Below the pieces are notes generated by a model, which saw nothing but the letters and a program-made list of their open reading frames with translations, ran no database searches and was not told the DNA's origin. From Bacillus massiliigorillae (GTDB lineage Bacteria; Bacillota; Bacilli; Bacillales; DSM-1321): a DNA stretch of 64,000 nucleotides. The stretch covers positions 40,054 through 104,053 of the forward strand of contig NZ_HG428747.1 of assembly GCF_000380245.2 (NCBI RefSeq). Reading direction: 5' to 3'. Both the position numbers and the translations under genes were made by a program. Positions 8,651 to 16,642 of the stretch are shown in pieces (position 1 is the first letter of the stretch; every line of letters starts with the position of its first letter).

Positions 8651-10024
8651 ATGAATCTAATAGAACAATTAAGAACTATTCTTTCAGAAGAACAAGTTAC
8701 AACAAATGATATTATTTTAGAACAACATAGTCATGACGAATCATATCATACGCCATGTCTTCCAGATGTAGTCGTATTTCCAAATACAACCGAAGAAGTA
8801 AGTAAAGTATTACAATTCGCCAATAACAACAAAATTCCTGTTGTTCCCTTTGGTCTTGGCTCAAGCTTAGAAGGTCATGTTGTTCCAGAGCATGGCGGAA
8901 TTTCTTTAGACATGTCCCAAATGAACCAAATACTAGAAGTGAGAAATCAAGATTTTCTAGTACGTGTTCAGCCTGGCGTAACTCGGACACAAGTTAATAA
9001 AGAACTGAATAAGCACGGGTTATTCTTTACTGTTGATCCAGGGGCGGATGCCACATTAGGTGGTATGGCTGCTACAAATGCGAGCGGTACAACATCGGTT
9101 CGTTATGGCATCATGCGTGATCAAGTACGTGATTTAGAAGTAGTTCTAGCGGATGGTACGATTATACATACTGGCGGTCTTTCAGCAAAATCATCTTCAG
9201 GTCTGCATTTAAATGGATTAATGGTTGGTTCAGAAGGAACGCTTGGTGTTATTACGGAATTAACGCTACGTGTTTTTGGTATTCCTGAAAAAATCACAGC
9301 TGCACGTGCAACTTTTCCAACGATTCAAAATGCTGTAGATGCTGTTGTCGCCGTAATGTCCGCCGGTATTCCAATGGCTCGAATTGAGCTCGTGGATACA
9401 AGGAGTATTCAACAAGTCAATACTTCTTTGGAGGCTTCATTTGAGGAAGCACCTACTCTCTTCCTCGAATTCCATGGTAGTGAGGCCGCTTTAGACTATG
9501 ATGTAACTTTTACACAAGAAATTTTAAAAGATATGAACTGTATTAACTTTGACTTTGAAAAAGATTCTAAAGCAAGAAATGCCTTATGGGAACTACGCCA
9601 TAACCTTGCTTACTCATTTATTCATAGCGCGCCTGGAAAGAAATTAATGGTTACAGATGCAAGTGTGCCAATCAATGAGCTACCATCTGCCATTCTTAAT
9701 TCACGACAAAAAATTGAAGATATGGGACTCGATGCAGCCATCGTTGGACATGTAGGTGACGGCAATTATCATGTTCTAATGATGATTGATTTGTCTAATA
9801 CTGAGGAAGTAAATCAAGCTAAAGAATTGAATGAACATATCGTAAACTTTGCATTATCTAAGGGTGGCACATGTACAGGTGAGCATGGCGTAGGTATTGG
9901 TAAAGCAAAATATCAATCCCTTGAGCATGGAGCTGCCTTTGAAGTAATGAAAAGCATTAAGAAGACATTAGATCCAAATAATATTTTAAATCCAGGAAAG
10001 ATTTTCAGGGATATTAATGAATGA
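8651..10024 (+). CDS. FAD-linked glycolate/D-lactate oxidase (GlcD family)
   Basis: A 457-aa flavoprotein of the VAO/GlcD family that oxidises a 2-hydroxy acid such as glycolate or D-lactate. The FAD-binding PCMH domain shows VVPFGLGSSLEGH (about residues 73-85) and GADATLGGMAATNASG. The C-terminal cap has VGHVGDGNYHVL, GGTCTGEHGVGIGKAKY and LDPNNILNPGKIF, all characteristic. GAGGTGAG precedes the ATG. The next gene, a GntR regulator, overlaps its stop by four bases. No GlcE or GlcF partner is nearby, so it may act as a stand-alone dehydrogenase. The exact substrate is inference. Confidence 0.85.
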   Translation: MNLIEQLRTILSEEQVTTNDIILEQHSHDESYHTPCLPDVVVFPNTTEEVSKVLQFANNNKIPVVPFGLGSSLEGHVVPEHGGISLDMSQMNQILEVRNQDFLVRVQPGVTRTQVNKELNKHGLFFTVDPGADATLGGMAATNASGTTSVRYGIMRDQVRDLEVVLADGTIIHTGGLSAKSSSGLHLNGLMVGSEGTLGVITELTLRVFGIPEKITAARATFPTIQNAVDAVVAVMSAGIPMARIELVDTRSIQQVNTSLEASFEEAPTLFLEFHGSEAALDYDVTFTQEILKDMNCINFDFEKDSKARNALWELRHNLAYSFIHSAPGKKLMVTDASVPINELPSAILNSRQKIEDMGLDAAIVGHVGDGNYHVLMMIDLSNTEEVNQAKELNEHIVNFALSKGGTCTGEHGVGIGKAKYQSLEHGAAFEVMKSIKKTLDPNNILNPGKIFRDINE

Positions 10025-10743
10025 TCCCTCCGCCAAAACAAAACCAAAAGGTATATCAAATTATTTTTCATCGTATTAAAGAGTCCATAGTAGCTGGCGA
10101 GTTTATTCCTGGAGATAAATTACCATCTGAGCGGGACTTAGCTATACGCTTTAACGTGAGTCGAACTTCGATTCGTGAAGCATTACGAGCCTTAGAAATT
10201 CACGGTATTATAGAAAGCAAACAAGGTGATGGTACCTTTATTAAAGCTTCTGATCTTCAAAAAGTAATTGACGATTTATCAACTGCCATCATGCATCCTG
10301 ATGACTATCTTGTATATGAAATGTTAGAAACACGACAAGCGTTAGAATCGGAATGTGCTTATTTAGCCGCATATCGAGCCAATAGCTATGATTTAGAAAA
10401 AATGCGAAAGTGTATTGAAGATATGCGTATAGCAAGTGGCGATGAGGAAAAAGGATTAATGGCGGATTTGAATTTTCATTATAGTATTGCTGAAGCTGCC
10501 CATAACTCCATTTTATTAGGGTTAGTTCAAATATTAGGGGAGCATATGAAGAATACTATTCGCATTACTCGCAACTATCGTTTCTCTAATACAACATATT
10601 TTCAAGAAACCTTTAGTGAACATAGAGAGTTATATCTGGCTATTGCAAACCGTGATGCTGATAGTGCGAAAAAATTAATGGAAAATCATATTACGAAAAC
10701 TCGGCAAAAAATGACCGAAGCAACAATTAAAGATGTTGAATAA
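10021..10743 (+). CDS. GntR-family regulator, FadR/LldR subfamily
   Basis: A 240-aa regulator with an N-terminal winged HTH (KLPSERDLAIRFNVSRTSIREALRALEIHGIIESKQGDG) and an all-helical FCD ligand-binding domain (ETRQALESECAYLAAYRA, HYSIAEAAHNSILLGLVQ, EHRELYLAIANRDADSA). The metal-binding D and H residues of FCD domains are present. Its ATG overlaps the TGA of the oxidase gene (ATGA), so the two are translationally coupled. It probably senses the hydroxy acid substrate of the oxidase and binds the TATTGGT palindrome upstream of the operon. Confidence 0.88.
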   Translation: MIPPPKQNQKVYQIIFHRIKESIVAGEFIPGDKLPSERDLAIRFNVSRTSIREALRALEIHGIIESKQGDGTFIKASDLQKVIDDLSTAIMHPDDYLVYEMLETRQALESECAYLAAYRANSYDLEKMRKCIEDMRIASGDEEKGLMADLNFHYSIAEAAHNSILLGLVQILGEHMKNTIRITRNYRFSNTTYFQETFSEHRELYLAIANRDADSAKKLMENHITKTRQKMTEATIKDVE

Positions 10744-10746
10744 TAG

Positions 10747-10795
10747 AAAATCCCTAGACTACTCATTATGGAGCAATCTAGGGATTTTATTATTT
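10747..10795 (+). terminator. Terminator after gntR
   Basis: AAAATCCCTAGA (10747-10758) and TCTAGGGATTTT (10777-10788) form a 12-bp stem followed by a T-rich tail. Confidence 0.8.
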
Positions 10796-11058
10796 TTTAT
10801 TAAACAATCTAACCTTCCTATAGATTTCTTCAACCATGATTTGATTAATAGCTGTTGGAACCATTTCAAAGATATCTTGATTCAACACGATAAAATCTAA
10901 TATTTATAGTGAATTTGTCTATACAATTTAAAACACCCATACATAGCATATGTAGAATACCTATGAACGCTAGGTTATTTCACTACATTAAACATTCTAA
11001 TAGCTGTAGGTATTTCATTATTTCTAATTTTGCACTTATGTTTGAAGGGAGAGTAAGT
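10796..11058. other. Intergenic gap with no recognised feature
   Basis: Between the gntR terminator and the start of the repeat protein I see only AT-rich sequence. The reading frame stays open upstream of the next gene, but it has no ribosome binding site there. Confidence 0.5.
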
Positions 11059-12288
11059 ATGATGCAAATGAAGCAGTTATCAGATGCTCAACATAATAGT
11101 TATCATAGAATAGTAAGACAAATTAAACGACAAGAACTGACATTAAATGAACTATTAGATCGCTTAGCAAATTTTCAGTTTTATGCATATACATGTAAAC
11201 CGAAAATCACTAAAAGTGTAATAAATAAAATGCGAAGACAAATTGATATTGCAGAGGATATTCTAAATGAGGTTTTGTATGACACAACAAATATTCGTTC
11301 TTTTTCACCGAGGTATATTTCAATCATTAACGAAGAACAAGCTATTCTATTATGTAAACAAGTTGATCGACAAGAAAAAATACTACATGAAATTTCTACA
11401 CACCTGAATAACTTTTACGCTACTTTGCAAAGCCATTCAATCTATCAACAAAAGAAAAATATTTCTGATATGCAAAGCGGGAAATTACAAAACAAAATAT
11501 TACAGGAATTAAAGAGAATTCAACAAATACCATCAGTTACTTCAATGACACATCCTAAAATAAACCTAGACTTCGATATAGAGCAATTAACCAGATTTAT
11601 CCCATTTTTAACTAATTTATTCGACATAATAAACCCCGATAAAACGGAACAAGAATATTCTTCTTCCGGAAATATACCTTTTAACTTAGATGGAGAAACA
11701 ATAAAGACAATTACAAAATTCCTAACCAACTTGTTTAACAATACAGAAAATGAGCAAGAGCAGCTTGGAATATTCGGTATGCTCGATTTAAACTTAGAAG
11801 ATGATGATTACACCACCATCGCCAATCTCTTATCACACTACATGAATAAGGAAAAGAACAGTGAAGATTCCCAAGAAAATGGCATACTTAGTAGGTTCAA
11901 CATTAATTTAGACGCTAACAGTTTAACAACTATTTCAAGTGTCCTATCCCAGTTCTTTAAAAATCAAACAGACGATGATAACGACGAGAATGGCGGATTT
12001 TTAAATGGTTTATTACAGCACGAAAATTTTACAACTCTCACTAAAGTACTTCCTTACTTTTTTAATAATATGAATGACGATGATGAACAAAGCTTCGACA
12101 TACTAAATATAGTTACAACCCTAACCAATATTTATAACAAAGAAGAAAATGATAGCTTGTTCAATATGTTTAACATTAATTTAGATGAGGAAACGATCAT
12201 AGCTACTGCCCCTATACTAATCGATATATATAACTGGTTGAAACAAGATACTGATGCAACGGAAAAAGAACCACAAACTGTCGACTGA
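11059..12288 (+). CDS. Unrecognised repeat protein
   Basis: A 409-aa protein that I do not recognise. I chose the ATG at 11059 because GAAGGGAG lies just upstream, although the frame is open back to 10909. Residues 1-150 are charged and helix-prone (QIKRQELTLNELLDRLAN, KMRRQIDIAEDILNEVL, CKQVDRQEKILHEIS), possibly coiled coil. Residues about 166-398 are some seven degenerate repeats of 25-38 aa, each with a NLD/NLE-type acidic start then a TTI-x-x-xLxxFFNN-like amphipathic helix and an acidic Asn/Asp/Glu-rich linker. No signal peptide or membrane segment is seen. The protein is acidic in its C-terminal half. A structural or spore-associated role is only speculation. Confidence 0.75.
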   Translation: MMQMKQLSDAQHNSYHRIVRQIKRQELTLNELLDRLANFQFYAYTCKPKITKSVINKMRRQIDIAEDILNEVLYDTTNIRSFSPRYISIINEEQAILLCKQVDRQEKILHEISTHLNNFYATLQSHSIYQQKKNISDMQSGKLQNKILQELKRIQQIPSVTSMTHPKINLDFDIEQLTRFIPFLTNLFDIINPDKTEQEYSSSGNIPFNLDGETIKTITKFLTNLFNNTENEQEQLGIFGMLDLNLEDDDYTTIANLLSHYMNKEKNSEDSQENGILSRFNINLDANSLTTISSVLSQFFKNQTDDDNDENGGFLNGLLQHENFTTLTKVLPYFFNNMNDDDEQSFDILNIVTTLTNIYNKEENDSLFNMFNINLDEETIIATAPILIDIYNWLKQDTDATEKEPQTVD

Positions 12289-12335
12289 CATTTATAAAAT
12301 ATTATCATTGTAATATAGTAAATAACGATAAAAGT

Positions 12336-12379
12336 AAAAGCAGTGAACTTTCATACAAGAAGCTATTCACTGCTTTTTT
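12336..12379. terminator. Bidirectional terminator
   Basis: AAAAGCAGTGAA (12336-12347) pairs with TTCACTGCTTTT (12366-12377). T-runs follow on the plus strand and a run of T with interruptions follows on the minus strand. It serves the repeat protein and possibly the small minus-strand ORF that ends at 12384. Confidence 0.8.
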
Positions 12380-12383
12380 ATTA

Positions 12384-12494
12384 TTATTTTCCGCAGCTAC
12401 TTCCGAACATATTTATCAAAATAAGCATTACGAATATTAGTATAAATCCAACGTCATCACTTAATCGGCATTTCGAGTAATGTTTTGATTCCAC
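12384..12494 (-). CDS. Possible small hydrophobic peptide, YjcZ-like
   Basis: A 36-codon minus-strand ORF with a possible GTG start. It encodes a short polar N-terminus (KCRLSDD), one hydrophobic stretch (VGFILIFVMLILINMF) and a GSSCGK end. This shape resembles YjcZ-type small sporulation peptides of bacilli, which have a Gly-rich start, a FALIVVLFILLIIVG-like core and a Cys/Gly end. The stop codon is followed by the hairpin at 12336-12379, which fits a real 3' end. No clear ribosome binding site was found, so the start is uncertain. Confidence 0.35.
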   Translation of the reverse strand: MESKHYSKCRLSDDVGFILIFVMLILINMFGSSCGK

Positions 12495-12679
12495 AAGATT
12501 AAGATATTCTAGAAAATAAAACTTGCTTAGGACATATATATTAGGAGCATAGTGGAATTATATTAATTTAATTATCCTCCTCTATTCATGCAATTGAGCA
12601 TTCTATCTCACCTTTCGCGTAGAAATCATATCATAAAAAACATTTAATTCCCCTTCATGAAATTTTTTCCTTTACACCA
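12495..12679. other. Intergenic stretch without a recognised feature
   Basis: AT-rich DNA upstream of the Fur-controlled haem promoter. I see no ORF with a ribosome binding site or structured element here. Confidence 0.4.
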
Positions 12680-12708
12680 TTGACAATGATACTGATAATC
12701 ATTATCAT
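12680..12708 (+). promoter_or_regulatory. Promoter with Fur box for the haem uptake operon
   Basis: TTGACA (12680-12685), a 17-bp spacer and TATCAT (12703-12708) form the promoter. The 19-bp segment at 12688-12706 matches the Fur consensus at 18 of 19 positions and covers the spacer and -10. A second partial box (CGATTATCAATTA) lies near 12722-12734. Iron repression is expected. Confidence 0.88.
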
Positions 12709-12755
12709 TTGTAAGTGAAAACGATTATCAATTAAACAATCAATAGGGGGATATT

Positions 12756-13724
12756 ATGAGAAAAGGAATCATCATACATATACTATTATTCTTGCTGATT
12801 TTAACGGGATGTACGCAAGAATCAAGTGAGAAAACAAATCAAGAAACAAAGCAAACAGATACAGCAACCAAAACAACTACTATTTCAATTACAGATTTTG
12901 CGGATCGTAAAGTGACATTCGACAAAGTACCAAATAACATCGTTGCTTTAAGCAACGGTGATATGGATATCGTTAATGCATTAGGAGGCCATTTAGTTGG
13001 TAGACCAACTGCTCATGAAACAAATCCTAATCCAAAAATTGAAGCTGTTGAACAAGTTGGTTCTTCCCATGAATTCGATTTAGAGAAAATCGCTAGCGCA
13101 CAGGCTGATGTAGTTCTAGGAAGCAACCCGATGAATATTAAAGATGTAGCTTCAGTTGAAGGTATTGGTGCAAAAATGATACTAACTAATGCGAATTCAA
13201 TCAAAGATATACAAAAACAAATTCTTTTATTTGGGGATTTACTTCAAAAGCGTGAAAAAGCAGCAGAGTTAAACAAGAATATCGATGATAAACTTGATGC
13301 TATTTCGAAGAATCAACCGAACAAAAAAGTCAGAGTATTGTTAATTTACGGCGCACCTGGGACATACATGGCTGCACTACCTAATTCACTAAGTGGCAAT
13401 ATACTTGAAACAGTTGGCGGAGAAAATATTGCAGCAGATTATCCAGCACTTGAACAATACCCACAATATGCACAGTTAAATACAGAAAGAGTAATTGAAG
13501 CAAACCCACAATATGTTTTATTAATGAGTCATGGTAATCCAAAAGAAGTGAAGGAAGGCTTCTTAAATGAAATGAAGCAAAATGCTGCTTGGAATGGTCT
13601 TGATGCAGTGAAGAATAATCATGTAGAAGTACTACCATCGAATTTATTCGGAACTAATCCAGGAACACAAATAAGTGAAGCTATTGACTTATTAGATGGA
13701 TTACTGAAATCCGTGAAGCAATAA
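12756..13724 (+). CDS. Haem/iron ABC transporter substrate-binding lipoprotein
   Basis: A 322-aa lipoprotein that binds the substrate outside the membrane. The signal peptide ends in LILTGCTQ, where Cys is the lipobox residue. The mature part is a class III periplasmic-binding fold: DRKVTFDKVPNNIVAL, DVVLGSNPM, and a long connecting helix. It heads an operon with a FecCD permease (2-bp gap), an ATPase and an IsdG-type haem monooxygenase, so haem is the likely ligand. An adjacent Fur box supports an iron role. It is distantly similar to the binding protein at 44256, for example in the LLMSHGNP and ILLVSHGDP segments. A siderophore or cobalamin ligand is less likely. Confidence 0.85.
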   Translation: MRKGIIIHILLFLLILTGCTQESSEKTNQETKQTDTATKTTTISITDFADRKVTFDKVPNNIVALSNGDMDIVNALGGHLVGRPTAHETNPNPKIEAVEQVGSSHEFDLEKIASAQADVVLGSNPMNIKDVASVEGIGAKMILTNANSIKDIQKQILLFGDLLQKREKAAELNKNIDDKLDAISKNQPNKKVRVLLIYGAPGTYMAALPNSLSGNILETVGGENIAADYPALEQYPQYAQLNTERVIEANPQYVLLMSHGNPKEVKEGFLNEMKQNAAWNGLDAVKNNHVEVLPSNLFGTNPGTQISEAIDLLDGLLKSVKQ

Positions 13725-13726
13725 CG

Positions 13727-14722
13727 ATGAATATTCAGCAAAGAACGAGTCGAAGAAAATGGGCAATTACACTTACTCCCATTCTACTTCTCATCGTTTC
13801 CTTTTATGGTATTACTTATGGCTCTGTTTCAATTTCATTACCTGAAATTTGGGACGTGTTTACAGCAAAGCAGCAGGCAGTTCATGAAACGATTATTTTG
13901 AATTTACGACTACCTAGAGTTTTAATCGGCTTACTTGTAGGGGCCTGTCTTGCTGTTTCAGGTGCATTACTACAAGGTGTTATGAAGAATCCTCTAGCGG
14001 ATCCTGGCATTATCGGGGTTACAACAGGTGGCGGTTTAGCGGCGAGCATCACGATGATTCTACTACCTCAGTTTTCTTATTTACTACCTGTTGCTGCTTT
14101 TATAGGGGCATTACTAACATCACTTATTATCTATGCTTTAGCCTGGGACAAAGGTGCTTCACCATTAAAAATTATCCTAGCTGGCGTTGCAATTAATGCT
14201 CTCCTAGGAGCTGTTCAAAGCGGTGTAATGGTCATCTACAGTGATCGAGTACAATCGATTTTACCTTGGTTAGCGGGTGGTCTTAACGGTAGAAGCTGGT
14301 ATCATCTTCAATTTATGGCGCCTTATGCATTAGTTGGTCTTGTTCTTTCCCTATTCGCCATTAAATCAGCTAATTTACTGCTATTAGGAGATGATTCTGC
14401 CAAGCTTCTTGGTCAAAAAGTAGAATTACAAAGGTTATTTATTATTCTTCTAGCTTCTTTGTTAGCCGGAGCAGCCGTGAGTGTTGCAGGGTTAATTGGC
14501 TTTGTCGGATTAGTCGTACCACATGTAATACGACTTCTTTTAGGGGATGATTATCGTTACTTGCTTCCCCTCTCAGCTATTGGTGGCGCCATTTTAGTTG
14601 TATTTGCTGATACGATAGCTCGCTCATGGTTTGATCCAATCGAGTTACCAGTTGGTATATTACTAGCAAGCTTGGGGGCACCGTTCTTTTTAATATTATT
14701 AAAGAAGCGGAGGTTACTATAA
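13727..14722 (+). CDS. Haem/iron ABC transporter permease, FecCD family
   Basis: A 331-aa polytopic membrane protein with about nine to ten hydrophobic helices. Family motifs include LRLPRVLIGLLVGACLAVSG, GALLQGVMKNPLADPGIIGV and the cytoplasmic ATPase-coupling region GLIGFVGLVVPHVIRLLLG. It forms a homodimeric channel with the ATPase encoded next, whose ATG shares the last A of this stop codon (TAATG), and works with the preceding lipoprotein. It is the HmuU/IsdF-type component if the system transports haem, as the fourth gene suggests. Confidence 0.9.
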   Translation: MNIQQRTSRRKWAITLTPILLLIVSFYGITYGSVSISLPEIWDVFTAKQQAVHETIILNLRLPRVLIGLLVGACLAVSGALLQGVMKNPLADPGIIGVTTGGGLAASITMILLPQFSYLLPVAAFIGALLTSLIIYALAWDKGASPLKIILAGVAINALLGAVQSGVMVIYSDRVQSILPWLAGGLNGRSWYHLQFMAPYALVGLVLSLFAIKSANLLLLGDDSAKLLGQKVELQRLFIILLASLLAGAAVSVAGLIGFVGLVVPHVIRLLLGDDYRYLLPLSAIGGAILVVFADTIARSWFDPIELPVGILLASLGAPFFLILLKKRRLL

Positions 14723-15540
14723 TGATTGCAGTTGAAGCGAGAAATATTGCACACCATGTTGGTCAATTTGCCTTACAAAATATTAATCTTACATTTCCAA
14801 AAGGGCAAGTTACAGCCATTGTTGGACCTAATGGTTCTGGTAAGTCTACTTTCTTAAAGATCGTTTCGCAGCTGCTTAACCTTCATGAAGGTTATATGTT
14901 CGTTCACAATAAGCCTATTCAGCACTACAAGCAAAAGGAATTTGCTCAGATTCTATCTATGCTACCGCAATCTAAACAAGCACTGCCTGATTTAACTGTT
15001 GAGGAATTGATTTCATTCGGCCGTTATCCATATAAAGGGCTGTTTCAACAACAATCAAGTAACAAAGATAAAGAAATAGTTCAATGGGCGATGAATATAA
15101 CCGGAACAACGAAACATCGAGAGCGCATGTTTCACCAGCTATCTGGCGGGGAGCAGCAAAAAGTTCGTATTGCCATGGCTCTAGCTCAAAAAACAGATAT
15201 TATTTTGCTCGATGAGCCAACAACTTTTCTAGATCTTTCTCATCAGCTAGATGTTATGGAAATGTTGCAGCAAATCAATATAGATTATGGCATTACAATC
15301 ATTATGGTCCTACACGACCTACAGCAAGCTGCCACGTATTGCCACAACATGATTGCAATGAAGCAAGGTCGTGTAGCTCAGGTCGGTCAACCAAAACAAA
15401 TTCTGACACCACAGTTTTTGAAAGAAGTTTACGATATTGAAGCATGTATCAAGTTTGAAGAAGATTTTCCAATAATTATTCCAAAACGAAGAGGTGGAAA
15501 GAAAGATGATCATCGTAACAAACAAGTCCAAGCTTATTAA
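14722..15540 (+). CDS. Haem/iron ABC transporter ATPase, FecE/HmuV family
   Basis: A 272-aa nucleotide-binding subunit. Walker A is GPNGSGKST near residue 33, the Q-loop is MLPQSKQ, the signature is LSGGEQQKVRIAMALAQ, Walker B is IILLDEPTTFLD, and the H-loop is VLHDLQQA. It energises the FecCD permease immediately upstream, with which it overlaps by one base. The last 35 bp overlap the 5' end of the IsdG-type gene, pointing to translational coupling. The pathway is haem import across the cytoplasmic membrane. Confidence 0.9.
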   Translation: MIAVEARNIAHHVGQFALQNINLTFPKGQVTAIVGPNGSGKSTFLKIVSQLLNLHEGYMFVHNKPIQHYKQKEFAQILSMLPQSKQALPDLTVEELISFGRYPYKGLFQQQSSNKDKEIVQWAMNITGTTKHRERMFHQLSGGEQQKVRIAMALAQKTDIILLDEPTTFLDLSHQLDVMEMLQQINIDYGITIIMVLHDLQQAATYCHNMIAMKQGRVAQVGQPKQILTPQFLKEVYDIEACIKFEEDFPIIIPKRRGGKKDDHRNKQVQAY

Positions 15541-15850
15541 AGGCGAAGGACCAACATTAGTCAACCGATTTAATAAAGTAGGTAAAGTGGAATCAATGAA
15601 GGGTTTTATTAATCTCGAAGTCCTTCTCACACAAAGTATAGACGAATATGATGAAGTAACCATCCTAACAAGATGGGAATCAAAAGCCGATTTTCAAGCA
15701 TGGATGAAGAGCAGCGCTTTTAAATCTGTCCATTCAAAAGATACAATTCCAGAGTTCATTATAGAAAACAAAATTACATTTTATGATGTGAAAATTGTAA
15801 GAGAAGCAATTCATTCGAATCATTCATATTCAAATGTTATTGCTCATTAA
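15506..15850 (+). CDS. Haem-degrading monooxygenase, IsdG-like
   Basis: A 114-aa ABM-fold enzyme that opens the haem ring to free iron in the cytoplasm. The three catalytic residues of IsdG-type enzymes are all present: Asn6 (IVTNKSK), Trp66 (FQAWMKSS) and His76 (KSVHSKD). The ATG at 15506 has GAGGTGG eight bases upstream, and an in-frame GTG at 15494 lies inside that site. It overlaps the 3' end of the ATPase gene and closes the Fur-controlled operon, so import and degradation are made together. It is paralogous to the gene at 26951. The exact product cannot be told from sequence. Confidence 0.9.
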   Translation: MIIVTNKSKLIKGEGPTLVNRFNKVGKVESMKGFINLEVLLTQSIDEYDEVTILTRWESKADFQAWMKSSAFKSVHSKDTIPEFIIENKITFYDVKIVREAIHSNHSYSNVIAH

Positions 15851-15884
15851 TAATTAGGTACCCCTTACTCCCTTAAAATAGATA

Positions 15885-15930
15885 GTAAAGCCATCATTCT
15901 CTACTCCCTTGAATGATGGCTTTACCTATT
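15885..15930. terminator. Terminator after the haem operon
   Basis: A 15-bp perfect stem (15885-15899 with 15911-15925) is followed by TATTTTAA. It lies between convergent genes and may serve both strands. Confidence 0.75.
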
Positions 15931-15939
15931 TTAACTCCA

Positions 15940-16575
15940 CTATCTAATTGTCTGCAATAACTGTTTCATCTCTTCTAATTGCTTTTGCTGACTCGTTACA
16001 ATATTTTGAGCGATCGCTTTCAATTCTTCGTTATTTGTATAATTCAAGATGTTTGAAGCCATCTTAACAGCACCTTCATGATGTGGTATCATTTCCTCTA
16101 AGAAATCTCGATCAATATTACCTGTCGGCTTTGCCTCTTCCATTGCCTTCATCATTTCATTATGGGCTTTATTGTACACTTTCAAATACGCAGCTTCTTT
16201 TGCCTTATCTACTTGTGGATTTTGCTTCAATTTCTTTAATAATGCTTCCATCTGAGCAATTCCTTTAAGCTGATCATGAACAATTGCCGTAGCAAGCTTC
16301 TTCACTTGCTCATTACTTCCGTACTTAAGAATATTCTCAGCCATGGAAACAGCTGCTTCATGATGTGGTATCATCTCATATAAAAAATCAAGTGATGGAT
16401 CACCTGTTTTCGGTGCACTATCCATTCCCTTTTTCATAACCTGAAGAATGCTTTGATAATTATCATAATATGCCTGTTCCTTTTCACCTAACTCAGCATA
16501 CACTTGCATACTAAATAAGCAGATTGCAACAGTAAGTAAACTTGTAAAGATATTGCGAATACTTCTATTCACCAA
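15940..16575 (-). CDS. Secreted DUF305 protein with internal duplication
   Basis: A 211-aa exported protein of the DUF305 (CopM-like) family, a ferritin-like four-helix fold often linked to metal or copper handling. A hydrophobic signal segment (IFTSLLTVAICLFSMQVYA) is at the N-terminus. The domain is duplicated: MIPHHEAAVSMAENIL near residue 70 and MIPHHEGAVKMASNIL near residue 163, each with the HH pair and a downstream methionine-containing helix. The start is TTG at 16573-16575 or GTG three bases later, and both have GGAGGG upstream. It is a single gene. The metal-binding role is known for some family members only. Confidence 0.8.
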   Translation of the reverse strand: MVNRSIRNIFTSLLTVAICLFSMQVYAELGEKEQAYYDNYQSILQVMKKGMDSAPKTGDPSLDFLYEMIPHHEAAVSMAENILKYGSNEQVKKLATAIVHDQLKGIAQMEALLKKLKQNPQVDKAKEAAYLKVYNKAHNEMMKAMEEAKPTGNIDRDFLEEMIPHHEGAVKMASNILNYTNNEELKAIAQNIVTSQQKQLEEMKQLLQTIR

Positions 16576-16642
16576 TATATTTCCCTCCTAAACATAATCT
16601 TCATTTTATTATGTTAGAAGAATGTTATTCCTATACAAATAT

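Noticed and set aside
15319..15663. Minus-strand open frame of 114 codons
   Set aside because: It crosses the junction of the ATPase and IsdG-type genes and is antisense to both; it has no ribosome binding site.
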